Origin: CABZJG01 sp902512685 | Lineage (GTDB): Bacteria > Pseudomonadota > Alphaproteobacteria > Rhodobacterales > Rhodobacteraceae | DNA length: 64,000 nucleotides | Direction: 5' to 3' | Assembly (NCBI GenBank): GCA_051201605.1 | Contig: CP179201.1 | Span: 2,666,001-2,730,000, forward strand | Part shown: piece by piece, positions 8,910 to 18,491 of the stretch | Position numbering within the stretch: the stretch's first letter is position 1 | How the letters are laid out: each line of letters begins with the position of its first letter | The notes under the pieces: model-generated | What the model saw: only the letters and a program-made list of their open reading frames with translations | Told to the model about the DNA's origin: nothing | The model's database searches: none | Made by a program: the position numbers and the translations under genes

Positions 8910-9830
8910 TCAAGCGACCTGCACGCATTCTTCTAATGTGGCGCCTACACCTGGAAGTATTTCGCTCAGAGTTTCGTCGCAAACCACTAATTCGAAAGCG
9001 CCAGGAGAAGTGAACAGTTTATGCAGCAAGCCATTGGTAATTGCGTGCCCTGCCCGGTGACCGATGTAATGCCCAAGGATTGGCGCACCCGCCAGGGTCA
9101 GATCACCCAAAGCATCCAGCATCTTGTGGCGAACGGCCTCGTCAGAATGGCGAAGCCCGCCCGGCGTTAAAACATCAGAGCCATCAACCACCACTGCGTT
9201 TTCCAGCGATCCGCCAAGCGCAAGTCCATTGGCGCGCATGGCATCAACATCACTGTTTCGGCAAAATGTACGGCTATTGCACAGCTCGCGCACAAAGGAA
9301 CCATTGGACATATTCAGTGTTTTATCCTGAATTCCAATTGCCGCAGCATCAAAATTAATATGAAAACTCATTATCGGAACATCCGAGGGAACCAATTTGG
9401 CCCAGCCCTGATCGGTTCCGAACTTGACCTCCCGGAGCACACGAAGCGCGGTCAGCGGGGCGTCAAGATATTCAAGCCCATGCTTTAAAATACCAAGCAC
9501 AAAAGGGATTGCACTGCCATCCAAAATGGGCACTTCGGGGCCATTGATTTCAATCCGCGCATTGTGCACCCCGCAGCCCGAAAGCGCGGCCAGCACATGT
9601 TCTACTGTGGATACGGAAATTCCGGCCTCATTGGTCAGCTTGGTGCACAAGGAAGATGGTTCTACCCTGTCCCACCGGGCCGGTATTGCGTTATCCCCGA
9701 TCTGCATATCAGTGCGAAAAAACCAAATTCCATGATTTTTCGGCGCCGGGCAAATCCGCAACCGCGCAGATTTACCTGAATGCAATCCAATTCCGTCAAA
9801 GGTCTGCGCGTGTGATAATGTAGTTTGCAA
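8910..9830 (-). CDS. lpxC: UDP-3-O-acyl-N-acetylglucosamine deacetylase LpxC
   Basis: 306 residues. LpxC removes the acetyl group from UDP-3-O-acyl-GlcNAc, the committed step of lipid A synthesis, using zinc. Zinc-ligand motifs are visible: STVEHVLAALSG (first His) and RHKMLDALGD (His and Asp), and the catalytic His in GHRAGHAITN. The start MQTTLSHAQTF and GIGLHSG agree with the family. It follows ftsZ by 210 bases on the same strand, the common arrangement. A promoter of its own in that gap is possible. Confidence 0.97.
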   Translation of the reverse strand: MQTTLSHAQTFDGIGLHSGKSARLRICPAPKNHGIWFFRTDMQIGDNAIPARWDRVEPSSLCTKLTNEAGISVSTVEHVLAALSGCGVHNARIEINGPEVPILDGSAIPFVLGILKHGLEYLDAPLTALRVLREVKFGTDQGWAKLVPSDVPIMSFHINFDAAAIGIQDKTLNMSNGSFVRELCNSRTFCRNSDVDAMRANGLALGGSLENAVVVDGSDVLTPGGLRHSDEAVRHKMLDALGDLTLAGAPILGHYIGHRAGHAITNGLLHKLFTSPGAFELVVCDETLSEILPGVGATLEECVQVA

Positions 9831-10040
9831 AGCTGCCCCAACAGATTTTGTCTATGTCGATCTGGTGATCAACTGGCACATTAGTATGGTTTTCCCAACC
9901 AAATCTCAACTCAAACTTTGTAACGCTTTGAAACATCCGCCACCCCAAGAGGCAAAAACCCGCCGAGACCGTTCCGCCTGATGCGCCAAAGCGCGACAGA
10001 TAAGTGTCCTTAAAGGTGTCAAAAGCGCATCACACCAAGA

Positions 10041-11606
10041 TCAGTTGGCCTGCCGGCGTAAAAATGCAGGCACTTCAATGCGGTCTTTACCAGGCGAGGA
10101 CGGATCATCTTGCGGATCATCGCTTGCCTCTTGCGCCTTATCGCTCTGCACTTGTGGCTGGCGGCGGGCTGAAGCGGCTTCGCGGCCAGTTTCTGCGCCG
10201 GACATCCGGTTAATCAATGAGCCGATACCAAACCTTGGCCGCTCGGATTCTGCCGGTTCTTCCTCGATTGGCTGAGAGGCTTGCGTGGCCGGGGTATTTT
10301 GCACCGCGCTGCGCAGCCGCGCTAGGGCCTCTTGTGATGGTGTTGCGGGCGCTTCTTCGACCGCCGGTTCACTTAGATGCGCGGCCTCACCCGTGCTCTG
10401 CAGCTCTTGGGCCGTTTGATAGGCTGGAGGCGGCAAATCATCGTCACTGTTTGAACCAAAACGTGTGGAGGACCAATCATCACTGCTGTCTTGTTCGGAC
10501 TGCGGGTGAAACAGATCTGGCTCTCCGGTCGCGTCTGGCTGCACCGTATCAGGCGCGGCCTCATCGCTGGTCTCAGCCGGGCTTTGGCTCAAAGGTTCTG
10601 CCAAACGACGGCGGGGCACAGGCATTTCGGTATCCGAGTGCGATACATCGATGCCAGTGGCAACCACTGAGACGCGCATCACGCCCTGCATCGCCGGGTC
10701 CAGCGTCGAGCCAACAATGATATTGGCATCCGCGTCAACTTCTTCGCGCACCCGATTGGCTGCTTCATCAAGCTCAAACAAGGTCAAATCCTGACCGCCG
10801 GTGATGTTAATCAGCACACCGCGCGCACCGCGAAGACTGATTTCATCCAGCAATGGGTTGGCAATTGCTTTTTCAGCCGCTTGGATCGCGCGATCTTCGC
10901 CTTCGGCCTCGCCGGTGCCCATCATCGCCTTGCCCATTTCATCCATTACCGCCCGGACATCGGCAAAGTCCAGATTAATCAAGCCAGGGCGCACCATCAA
11001 ATCGGTGACCCCTTTGACGCCCTGATACAGCACATCATCGGCCATGCTGAAGGCTTCGGTAAAGGTGGTTTTTTCATTCGCAAGCCGGAACAGGTTCTGG
11101 TTCGGAATGATGATCAGTGTATCGACCATCTTTTGCAGCGCCTCGACCCCTTCTTCGGCCTGCCGCATCCGCTTGGCGCCTTCAAATTGAAATGGCTTGG
11201 TGACAACCCCAACAGTCAGAACACCAAGTTCGCGCGCGGCCTGCGCGATAATCGGCGCAGCCCCGGTTCCGGTGCCACCACCCATTCCGGCGGTGATAAA
11301 ACACATATGTGATCCGGCAAGGTGATCCACAATTTGCTCGATGCTCTCTTCTGCCGCTGCGGCGCCAACTTTGGGGCGCGCTCCGGCACCAAGGCCTTCG
11401 GTAACTTTGGCACCAAGCTGCACACGGACCTTGGACTGGCTTTGCTGCAGCGCTTGCGCGTCGGTGTTCCCCACCACAAAGTCAACCCCGTCCAATTCCT
11501 TTTGGATCATATTATCGACAGCATTGCCGCCGGCCCCGCCCACACCAAAAACGGTTATGCGCGGCTTTAAATCATCATGCTCGGGCACTGAAAGGTTTAA
11601 TGTCAT
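10041..11606 (-). CDS. ftsZ: Cell division GTPase FtsZ
   Basis: 521 residues. FtsZ polymerises with GTP into the Z ring. The tubulin signature GGGTGTGAAP, the nucleotide loop VGGAGGNAVDNM and the T7 loop region NLDFADVRAVM are present in the first 320 residues. A long Pro/Glu/Ser-rich linker of about 180 residues follows, typical of alphaproteobacteria, ending in the conserved C-terminal peptide IEVPAFLRRQ that binds FtsA and other partners. The start at 11606 (MTLNLSVPEHDDLKPRI) matches the family; an in-frame ATG at 11744 would add 46 residues without similarity. 175 bases separate it from ftsA and could hold a promoter. Confidence 0.97.
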   Translation of the reverse strand: MTLNLSVPEHDDLKPRITVFGVGGAGGNAVDNMIQKELDGVDFVVGNTDAQALQQSQSKVRVQLGAKVTEGLGAGARPKVGAAAAEESIEQIVDHLAGSHMCFITAGMGGGTGTGAAPIIAQAARELGVLTVGVVTKPFQFEGAKRMRQAEEGVEALQKMVDTLIIIPNQNLFRLANEKTTFTEAFSMADDVLYQGVKGVTDLMVRPGLINLDFADVRAVMDEMGKAMMGTGEAEGEDRAIQAAEKAIANPLLDEISLRGARGVLINITGGQDLTLFELDEAANRVREEVDADANIIVGSTLDPAMQGVMRVSVVATGIDVSHSDTEMPVPRRRLAEPLSQSPAETSDEAAPDTVQPDATGEPDLFHPQSEQDSSDDWSSTRFGSNSDDDLPPPAYQTAQELQSTGEAAHLSEPAVEEAPATPSQEALARLRSAVQNTPATQASQPIEEEPAESERPRFGIGSLINRMSGAETGREAASARRQPQVQSDKAQEASDDPQDDPSSPGKDRIEVPAFLRRQAN

Positions 11607-11781
11607 AGATCTGTCCGCCTGTATCTTGCCCCATGCCGTTGAGGCCTTTTTTGGGAAATTATTAACCTGATAGTAGCCGCACAAAGCCGATCCGTCACGC
11701 GAAAAACACAAATTTGGCGCTAAATATAGGCCAAAAACCGCCAATTATCCATCATATCTGCAATCTAGCTATATTTTGTGG

Positions 11782-13116
11782 CTACCAATTTTCTTTAAAC
11801 CAACGCACAGCCCGTTTGAGCGTGCGAGTCGGATAACGCTGGGTAGGCATTTCAAAATCCCACCATTCGTCTTGCGGATGGGCGGCAAATAGGCTGAGCC
11901 CGACCAAGCCGGCGCAGCTTGGGCCAGAGTTGGCCTGCGGAAGTCGGTGAATGCGAAGCGGCCGGCCGAGCCGGACCTGTTGGCCTAAAATACGGCTTGC
12001 CAAAACGTCCAGACCGGGAATTTGGCTGCTGCCGCCGGTCAGCACAATCTGTTGACTGGGCAGATGATCAAATCCGCTAACATCCAAGCGCGCGCGTACA
12101 TCTTCGAGAATTTCCTCAACCCGCGGACGCATGATGCCGATCAATTCGCTGCGGCTGACCACCCGGCGGTCGCGTTCCCAATCGCCGGTATCGCTGCGCG
12201 CTTCGATCATTTCACGGTCATCCATGCCGGTTGCGATCAATCCGCCGCTGCGGGTTTTGATCCGCTCGGCGACGGCCATCGGCACCTGCAATCCCATAGA
12301 AATATCGCGGGTGATATGTTCGCCGCCCATGCGCACAGTATCGGCATAGATCATATGTTTTTTCAAAAAGATCGATACGCCAGCAGAGCCGCCGCCAATG
12401 TCGATGCAGGCGGCCCCAAGCTCCAATTCGTCTTCAACCAGTGCAGAAATACCCGAGGCATAGGCAGAAGAGGCCACACCAGCCAGTTCAAGATCGCAGC
12501 GTTTCACACAATAGGCCAGATCGCGAATGGCTTTTTCTTCGACCGTCAGCATGTGAATATCTGTGCCCAGCTTTTGGCCGATTTGGCCCCTTGGATCAGA
12601 CAGGCCCGAGCGGTGATCAAGCGCAAAATTCACCGGTTGCGCATGCAGTACTTCACGGCCCTCACCGAAATCGGGAATATCACAATCCGCCATAACCTGA
12701 GCAATTTCCTGCTCTGAAATAATTTGGTTTTCAACCGTCACTTGGCCGGTCACCCCGTACGAGCGTGGGGTCCCTCCGGAAAAACACGCAATGACATGAT
12801 CCACCCGCACATTGGCCAATTTCTGAGCCGATTGCAGGGCGGTACGAATGGCCCGTTCTGCCTGCGGCATAGAGACTATCTCACCAAACTCCACGCCACG
12901 CGAACGTGTGGTGGCAGATCCGATTACACGAAACCCTGACTGTCCAGCCAGCGCGCCCACGCCTTCACCTTCTTCGCCCCGGTCAAGCCCGTCAAAGCGC
13001 AAGATAAGACAGCCGATTTTGGTAGTGCCCACATCCAAGACCGCGATCACCCCGCGTTGCAGCGCCGTCTTTCGCATCGCCCGCATGGTGCGCTGGGATT
13101 CATAGAGTCCGCTCAT
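11782..13116 (-). CDS. ftsA: Cell division protein FtsA
   Basis: 444 residues of the actin-like ATPase that anchors FtsZ at the membrane. The phosphate-binding loop region GVIAVLDVGTTKIGCLI, the SHS2/1C region and adenosine loop QQIVLTGGSSQIPGL are visible, and the C-terminal TLKRAVRWFKENW is an amphipathic membrane-targeting helix. Its start codon directly follows the ftsQ stop with no gap, which supports translational coupling. It stands between ftsQ and ftsZ as in most dcw clusters. Confidence 0.96.
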   Translation of the reverse strand: MSGLYESQRTMRAMRKTALQRGVIAVLDVGTTKIGCLILRFDGLDRGEEGEGVGALAGQSGFRVIGSATTRSRGVEFGEIVSMPQAERAIRTALQSAQKLANVRVDHVIACFSGGTPRSYGVTGQVTVENQIISEQEIAQVMADCDIPDFGEGREVLHAQPVNFALDHRSGLSDPRGQIGQKLGTDIHMLTVEEKAIRDLAYCVKRCDLELAGVASSAYASGISALVEDELELGAACIDIGGGSAGVSIFLKKHMIYADTVRMGGEHITRDISMGLQVPMAVAERIKTRSGGLIATGMDDREMIEARSDTGDWERDRRVVSRSELIGIMRPRVEEILEDVRARLDVSGFDHLPSQQIVLTGGSSQIPGLDVLASRILGQQVRLGRPLRIHRLPQANSGPSCAGLVGLSLFAAHPQDEWWDFEMPTQRYPTRTLKRAVRWFKENW

Positions 13117-14001
13117 CTACTGGTCTCCCAATTTTAAAAAGGTAATATTTCGAAAATCTTCCATCGCGCGGTCTACAAGCCGCAGGGTCGGTCGATCCAC
13201 CAGTCGAAAATCCACCACGGTTATATCGCGCGACAAAAGGTCTTCAGCCTGATCCAAGGCAATAATCCGCTCTAAGGTCTCTATTGGCCGCTGCTCTGGC
13301 AGCATCAGGCGCTGGTTGTTGTCAAGCACCACATCCCACCGGCGTGCGCCCACATAGACCAAACCGCGGATACGTTTGGCCAGCGGTTGCCCTGCCACTA
13401 AAAGAGCCAGGGCCTCTTTGACCCGTGTATCTGCCCCTATTCCGGCAATCAAAGGCAGGTCTTGATGGTCCTGACGTGATGCCACAGTGCGCACATAGGC
13501 GCCGGTTTCATCCAGAAGTTCAAGCCCGCCACGATGCCGCCAAATGGCCGCCGGAACCCGTTCGGTCACCTCGATTTGCAAAATTCCCGCGCCCATAGAC
13601 AGCTGCAAAACCGCGTCTTTGACCGGATCAAGGCCGACAATTATTTCGCGCATCTGCGGCAGGTCGATATCAAAATAACTAATTGGAAAATCAACTGGCA
13701 ACACTTCGCGGATATCTTGATCGACCATATCACTGGCGCCTTCGATTGCCATCAGATTGACCATCACTTCAGGGTGCTGGGTGAGCAAAAGGCGGGCTTC
13801 GCTGTATAGCATTCGCAGCTTATCGCGATTATCTTGCTCGGACAAATAAACCCCAATACCCGCCGCAAGTGCAAAGGCGGGGATACCGAAAAATACCAAC
13901 CGGCGCAGAAACGGCGTCAACATCATCCGCAGCAACCGATAGGACCACCGCGAGGGCGCCGGATCATGTCTGCTTTCACGGTAATCACTCATCGCTGACA
14001 T
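13117..14001 (-). CDS. ftsQ: Cell division protein FtsQ
   Basis: 294 residues. FtsQ is a bitopic divisome protein. A short cytoplasmic N-terminus (SDYRESRHDPAPSRW), one transmembrane segment at about residues 25-50 (FFGIPAFALAAGIGVYL), a POTRA-type domain and the FtsQ beta domain are visible. The start at 14001 has GGAGGA 6 bases upstream; another ATG at 13992 overlaps the ddl stop as ATGA and is an alternative. Either way the gene overlaps ddl, giving coupling. Confidence 0.93.
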   Translation of the reverse strand: MSAMSDYRESRHDPAPSRWSYRLLRMMLTPFLRRLVFFGIPAFALAAGIGVYLSEQDNRDKLRMLYSEARLLLTQHPEVMVNLMAIEGASDMVDQDIREVLPVDFPISYFDIDLPQMREIIVGLDPVKDAVLQLSMGAGILQIEVTERVPAAIWRHRGGLELLDETGAYVRTVASRQDHQDLPLIAGIGADTRVKEALALLVAGQPLAKRIRGLVYVGARRWDVVLDNNQRLMLPEQRPIETLERIIALDQAEDLLSRDITVVDFRLVDRPTLRLVDRAMEDFRNITFLKLGDQ

Positions 14002-14909
14002 GAGGCGTCCTCCACAATCCAGCGGCACAATGCGCCAAAGCTGATGCCTTGGACCTGTGCCTGTTCAGGGCTGAGCGAGGTCGGGGTCATGCCCGGCTGT
14101 GTGTTGGTTTCCAAAAGCACCAAGCCCTCAAGTCCTTGGCTGTCATCCCAGCGAAAATCAGTGCGACTGACACCGCGGCAGCCCAGCACATCATGCGCCC
14201 TGAGGGCGTAATCGAGACAAGCCTCGGTGATCTTGGCCGGCAGCGCGGCGGGCACCTCATGGCGCGATCCACCAACGCTATATTTCGCATCATAATCATA
14301 CCATCCATCAGTGAGGATCTCAGTCACACCAAGCGCGCGATCCCCCATCACGGTGGTGGTCAGCTCGCGCCCTTTGACATAGTGCTCGACCATCACCTCA
14401 AGCGGCAGATCATCACCAAGCTTTGGCGGGCCATTGGCCGCTTCATGGACAAAATAAATCCCGCAGGACGAGCCTTCGTTATTGGGTTTCACCACATAGG
14501 GAGGGGGCATCACATGATCGGCCATCACATCAGATTTTGCTGCAATCATGCTCTCTACAACCGGCAGACCCGCGGAGCGATAGGCGGCTTTGCTTTTGTG
14601 TTTGTCCATCGCAAGGGCCGAGGCAAGCACACCGGAATGTGTATAGGCAAGGCCCATCCATTCCAAAAGCCCCTGCACGCATCCATCTTCGCCCCAGCGC
14701 CCATGCAAAGCGTTAAAGACAACATCGGGGGCAAGATCACTCAGCCGCTGGGCGACATCCGCGCCAGCGTCCAGTTCAACCACTTCAAAGCTTTCGCCCC
14801 GCAAGGCTGCTGCGCATTCACGCCCGGACGACAGAGATACCTCGCGCTCGAACGAGGGCCCGCCCATTAAAACAACAACCTTGGGATTTGTCCTGCTCGA
14901 CATTCCCAC
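13989..14909 (-). CDS. ddl: D-alanine--D-alanine ligase
   Basis: 306 residues of the ATP-grasp family, joining two D-alanines for the peptidoglycan pentapeptide. Seen are VVVLMGGPSFEREVSLSSG at the N-terminus, NALHGRWGEDG, the glycine-rich ATP loop PNNEGSSCGI and the C-terminal EGLVLLETNTQPGMTPTSLSPEQA that binds Mg and substrate. It overlaps ftsQ and follows murB by 29 bases. Confidence 0.96.
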   Translation of the reverse strand: MGMSSRTNPKVVVLMGGPSFEREVSLSSGRECAAALRGESFEVVELDAGADVAQRLSDLAPDVVFNALHGRWGEDGCVQGLLEWMGLAYTHSGVLASALAMDKHKSKAAYRSAGLPVVESMIAAKSDVMADHVMPPPYVVKPNNEGSSCGIYFVHEAANGPPKLGDDLPLEVMVEHYVKGRELTTTVMGDRALGVTEILTDGWYDYDAKYSVGGSRHEVPAALPAKITEACLDYALRAHDVLGCRGVSRTDFRWDDSQGLEGLVLLETNTQPGMTPTSLSPEQAQVQGISFGALCRWIVEDASCQR

Positions 14910-14938
14910 TTCGCCTCAATTCGGCCATTTTGGCCTTA

Positions 14939-15892
14939 TCAGTTTTGCGCGCCTGTTGCTCCGGCGTCGCCTGCGGCCGGTTCGCCCACCCGCATAATTT
15001 CCCACTCTAACTCTATTCCACTGTTTTTGAAAACCCTTTTTCGGACTAATTCGCCCAAACTTTCAAGCTCGGCGGCCGTTGCGCCACCAGTATTGATCAT
15101 AAAATTGGAATGTTGCTCGCTCATTTGTGCGCCGCCCAGACGCGCACCGCGCATTCCGGCGGCATCAATCACCTTCCAGGCTTTTAAATCATGCACATCA
15201 TCGGCGCGGCCGGTGCTGGAAAAACCTGCCGGATTGCGAAACGTGCTGCCGGCGCTGAGCTCTTTGGTTGGCTGAGTTTCATCGCGTTTGGCAAGCTGGG
15301 CGTTCATCTGCCGCGCCAACGTATCAGGATCGCCAGCGTCCGCCTCAAACAACGCCTCGGTGATCATCCAATCTGGGGACAAAGAGCTTTGGCGGTAGGC
15401 AAAACCCATATCATCGGCGCCCAGCGTCATCACCGCGCCCTGCCGTGTGATCACGCGGGCTTCTATAAAGTGGTCTTTCACATAAGACCCGTAACAGCCT
15501 GCGTTCATGCGCACCGCACCGCCGATACTACCCGGGATGGTGCGCAAAAAGGTCAAATCAAGCCCTGCTTCAGCGCTTTTGCGCGCCACATGCGCATCCA
15601 GCATCGCCGCTCCGGCCCGCACCCGGTTGCCTTCAATGGTCATCTGGTTAAATCCGCGCCCGAGTCGGACCACAACAGCCCGTAGCCCCCCATCACGCAC
15701 AATAAGATTGCTTCCGACACCCATAGGAAAAACAGCAGTATCAGAAGGTAAGCCGCGCATAAACTGGCTTAGGTCTTCTTCATCGGCGGGTTGAAAGAAA
15801 TAATCTGCCGCCCCGCCAACGCGCAGCCATGTCAGGCTAGAAAGATCACGGTTTTGGGTCAGCTTTCCCCGTGGGGACGGAATATCGGGCAC
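14939..15892 (-). CDS. murB: UDP-N-acetylmuramate dehydrogenase MurB
   Basis: 317 residues. MurB reduces UDP-GlcNAc-enolpyruvate to UDP-MurNAc with NADPH and FAD. FAD-binding features TWLRVGGAADYFFQPA, GVGSNLIVRDGG and FLRTIPGSIGGAVRMNAGCYG are present, followed by the catalytic Ser-containing ELSAGSTFRNP and a C-terminal NFMINTGGATAAELE. The form lacks the extra loop of type I enzymes and fits type IIb. It lies between murC (95 bases) and ddl. Confidence 0.96.
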   Translation of the reverse strand: MPDIPSPRGKLTQNRDLSSLTWLRVGGAADYFFQPADEEDLSQFMRGLPSDTAVFPMGVGSNLIVRDGGLRAVVVRLGRGFNQMTIEGNRVRAGAAMLDAHVARKSAEAGLDLTFLRTIPGSIGGAVRMNAGCYGSYVKDHFIEARVITRQGAVMTLGADDMGFAYRQSSLSPDWMITEALFEADAGDPDTLARQMNAQLAKRDETQPTKELSAGSTFRNPAGFSSTGRADDVHDLKAWKVIDAAGMRGARLGGAQMSEQHSNFMINTGGATAAELESLGELVRKRVFKNSGIELEWEIMRVGEPAAGDAGATGAQN

Positions 15893-15987
15893 GCGTCAAC
15901 CTCATCGTTTTTATTCACCTGCCGCAAACAACCAACTGATTGCAAGCAGTTTTATAGCCATAGGCTTTGCCCAAAAAGGGCTTTACC

Positions 15988-17391
15988 TCAGCCGGCGTTG
16001 TGCAGCCGCGCCGGCAGATTATTGGCCCATGCACTGATTGTGCCTGCCCCAAGGCAGACAACAATATCGCCCGATTTTGCTTCGGCGCGCACCAGACGCT
16101 CTAGATCGTCTTCTTGGTGCAAAGCGCAGGCATGACGGTGGCCATGACGGATCAGCCCGGCGACAAGATCATCGCGCGAGGCGCCTTCAATCGGGTCTTC
16201 GCCCGCAGAAAAAACATCTGAAATGCCCACCACATCGGCTTCGTGAAAACAGCTGCTAAAGTCTTCAAACAGGTCGTGCAGCCGGCTAAAACGGTGCGGT
16301 TGGTGCACCGCGATGACCCGGCCTTCGCAGGCTTGACGCGCGGCTTTGAGAACCGCGGCAATTTCCACCGGATGATGGCCATAATCGTCAATGATCGTCA
16401 CGCCGCCCACTTCGCCAACCTTGGTAAAGCGGCGGTTGACGCCCTTAAAGGCGGATAAGGCCGCGCGTATTTCATCGCCCTTGACCCCCAAATGCCGCGC
16501 AACGGCTACCGCAGCAAGCGCGTTTGAGACATTGTGGTCACCGGGCATTGGCAAGACGCAGTCTTTGAGAAGCTGGTCTTCCGAGCGCAGCTCAATATCA
16601 AATATCGCCGATCCCTGCCGGTATTTTAGATTGACCGCACGCACATCGGCTTGGGCATTAAACCCATATGTCACCACACGGCGGTCGGTAATTTTACCCA
16701 CCAGCATTTGAACCTCGGGGTGATCGGTGCAGCAAACCGCCAGCCCGTAAAACGGGATGTTTGAGACAAAGTCGACAAATCCCTGTCGCAGGCTGTCAAA
16801 ATCGCCCCAATGCTCCATATGTTCAGGATCGATATTAGTAATCACTGCAACGGTTGCAGGCAGGCGGTTAAAGGTGCCGTCGCTTTCATCTGCCTCGACC
16901 ACCATCCACTCGCCCTGCCCCAGACGCGCATTTGATCCATAGGCATGAATAATGCCGCCGTTGATGACTGTGGGATCAAGCCCGCCCCCATCGAGCAGGG
17001 CAGAAACCATCGTGGTAGTGGTGGTTTTTCCATGGGTGCCGGCCACTGCAACATTTGATCTTAGCCGCATCAATTCCGCCAGCATTTCCGCCCGGCGCAC
17101 CACCGGAAGGCCCTGCAGCCGCGCGGCATCCAATTCGGGATTGCCCGGCTTGATAGCAGATGAGACCACAACAACAGCCACATTTTCAAGATTTTCAGCC
17201 CGTTGGCCGATAAACACCTTAGCGCCCATTTGCGCTAGACGATCTGTAATTTTACTTGCCTTAAGGTCCGATCCCTGCACCAGATAGCCAAGATTTATCA
17301 GCACCTCGGCAATGCCCGACATTCCGATGCCGCCTATGCCAACAAAATGGATGGCGCCAACATCTGTGGGCAGTTTGGTTGCAGCGCTCAT
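15988..17391 (-). CDS. murC: UDP-N-acetylmuramate--L-alanine ligase MurC
   Basis: 467 residues. MurC adds the first amino acid, L-Ala, to UDP-MurNAc. Visible: IHFVGIGGIGMSGIAEVL at the N-terminal Rossmann fold, ATP loop VAGTHGKTTTTTMVSALL, central VITNIDPEHMEHWGDF and the C-terminal YGHHPVEIAAVLKAAR. The start at 17391 (MSAATKLPTDVG) overlaps the murG stop by four bases (ATGA) and fits the family; the frame stays open to 17532 but those residues are inside murG coding DNA. Confidence 0.97.
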   Translation of the reverse strand: MSAATKLPTDVGAIHFVGIGGIGMSGIAEVLINLGYLVQGSDLKASKITDRLAQMGAKVFIGQRAENLENVAVVVVSSAIKPGNPELDAARLQGLPVVRRAEMLAELMRLRSNVAVAGTHGKTTTTTMVSALLDGGGLDPTVINGGIIHAYGSNARLGQGEWMVVEADESDGTFNRLPATVAVITNIDPEHMEHWGDFDSLRQGFVDFVSNIPFYGLAVCCTDHPEVQMLVGKITDRRVVTYGFNAQADVRAVNLKYRQGSAIFDIELRSEDQLLKDCVLPMPGDHNVSNALAAVAVARHLGVKGDEIRAALSAFKGVNRRFTKVGEVGGVTIIDDYGHHPVEIAAVLKAARQACEGRVIAVHQPHRFSRLHDLFEDFSSCFHEADVVGISDVFSAGEDPIEGASRDDLVAGLIRHGHRHACALHQEDDLERLVRAEAKSGDIVVCLGAGTISAWANNLPARLHNAG

Positions 17392-18491
17392 CGTTCTGTC
17401 TTTCGCTCGGCCAAAGTTGTTACCAAATCGCTCAGGCGCTCGGTGGCATCCACTATTCCGCAGGACGCCGCCGCAGCGGCCATGGTTTGCAGGGTATCGG
17501 GCTGCTGCATAAGCTGTGTGAGCTGCGCGCACAAGGCATCAACTTCAAAATCGGGTTCGGTGATCATAATTGCGCCGCCGGCATCGACCAGAGCGCGGGC
17601 ATTTTCACTTTGCTCATCGCGGATCGCAGCAGCCAAGGGCACCAGAATTGACGGCCGCCCTATGACAGATATATCCGCCACGGATGAGGCGCCAGCGCGG
17701 CTGATAACCAGCTGTGCTTCGTTCATCCGCTGCGGCAAATCATCGAAAAACGGCGCCACCTCTGCCTTAATCCCGTTATCGGCATAGAACTGCTCCACCC
17801 GCGTCAAATCCTCGTCGCGGGCCTGATGGCTAATGCGCAGATTTTTGGTAATCTCAAGCGGCATATCCACCAATGCGGGGGGCACAATATCCGATAGGAT
17901 GCGCGCGCCCTGACTGCCGCCGAACACCAGCACCGAAATGGGATAATCGCCCGGCGCAATATACCCGGACTTGGCCTTTTTCATCACCGCCGCCCGCACC
18001 GGATTTCCGGTGTGAATGCCGCTCAGTTCATCCGGCATCTTGGTTGGCCAAGTGCCGCAGGCAATGCGGTCCACATGTTTGGCAAAAAGCTGGTTGACCC
18101 GCCCCAAAACCCCGTTTTGTTCGTGGATCATGCGCGGCAGCTCTAACACCCAGGCAGCAGCAAGCGCCGGAATACTGGGATAGCCACCAAAGCCAACAAC
18201 AACGGCCGGACGGTCGCGGCGCATTTTCCACCATGCTGACAGGAACCCGATGCCAATCTGAAGCGGCACAAGCGCTTTGGCCAGCAAACCTCCGCGCGCA
18301 AAGGTTGCAGAAGTGTTCACTTCGATTTCAACAGCCTCGGGAAAGCCGCTGGTATAACGCGCACCGCGCAAATCGGTTGATAGCTTAACCCGCCAGCCGC
18401 GCGCCAACATCTCTTCTGCCAGCGCCTGGGCGGGAAACATATGGCCGCCGGTTCCGCCGGCCGCCAATACCAAAAGCGGCGCCAAACCCAT
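17388..18491 (-). CDS. murG: Lipid II synthase MurG (GlcNAc transferase)
   Basis: 367 residues, GT-B fold glycosyltransferase at the inner face of the membrane; it adds GlcNAc to lipid I. The N-terminal glycine loop LVLAAGGTGGHMFPA, G loop VVVGFGGYPSIPAL, HEQNGVLGRVN and the C-terminal VLVFGGSQGARILS and SRAGASSVADI are all present. It starts on the last base of the ftsW stop and overlaps murC by 4 bases. Confidence 0.97.
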   Translation of the reverse strand: MGLAPLLVLAAGGTGGHMFPAQALAEEMLARGWRVKLSTDLRGARYTSGFPEAVEIEVNTSATFARGGLLAKALVPLQIGIGFLSAWWKMRRDRPAVVVGFGGYPSIPALAAAWVLELPRMIHEQNGVLGRVNQLFAKHVDRIACGTWPTKMPDELSGIHTGNPVRAAVMKKAKSGYIAPGDYPISVLVFGGSQGARILSDIVPPALVDMPLEITKNLRISHQARDEDLTRVEQFYADNGIKAEVAPFFDDLPQRMNEAQLVISRAGASSVADISVIGRPSILVPLAAAIRDEQSENARALVDAGGAIMITEPDFEVDALCAQLTQLMQQPDTLQTMAAAAASCGIVDATERLSDLVTTLAERKTER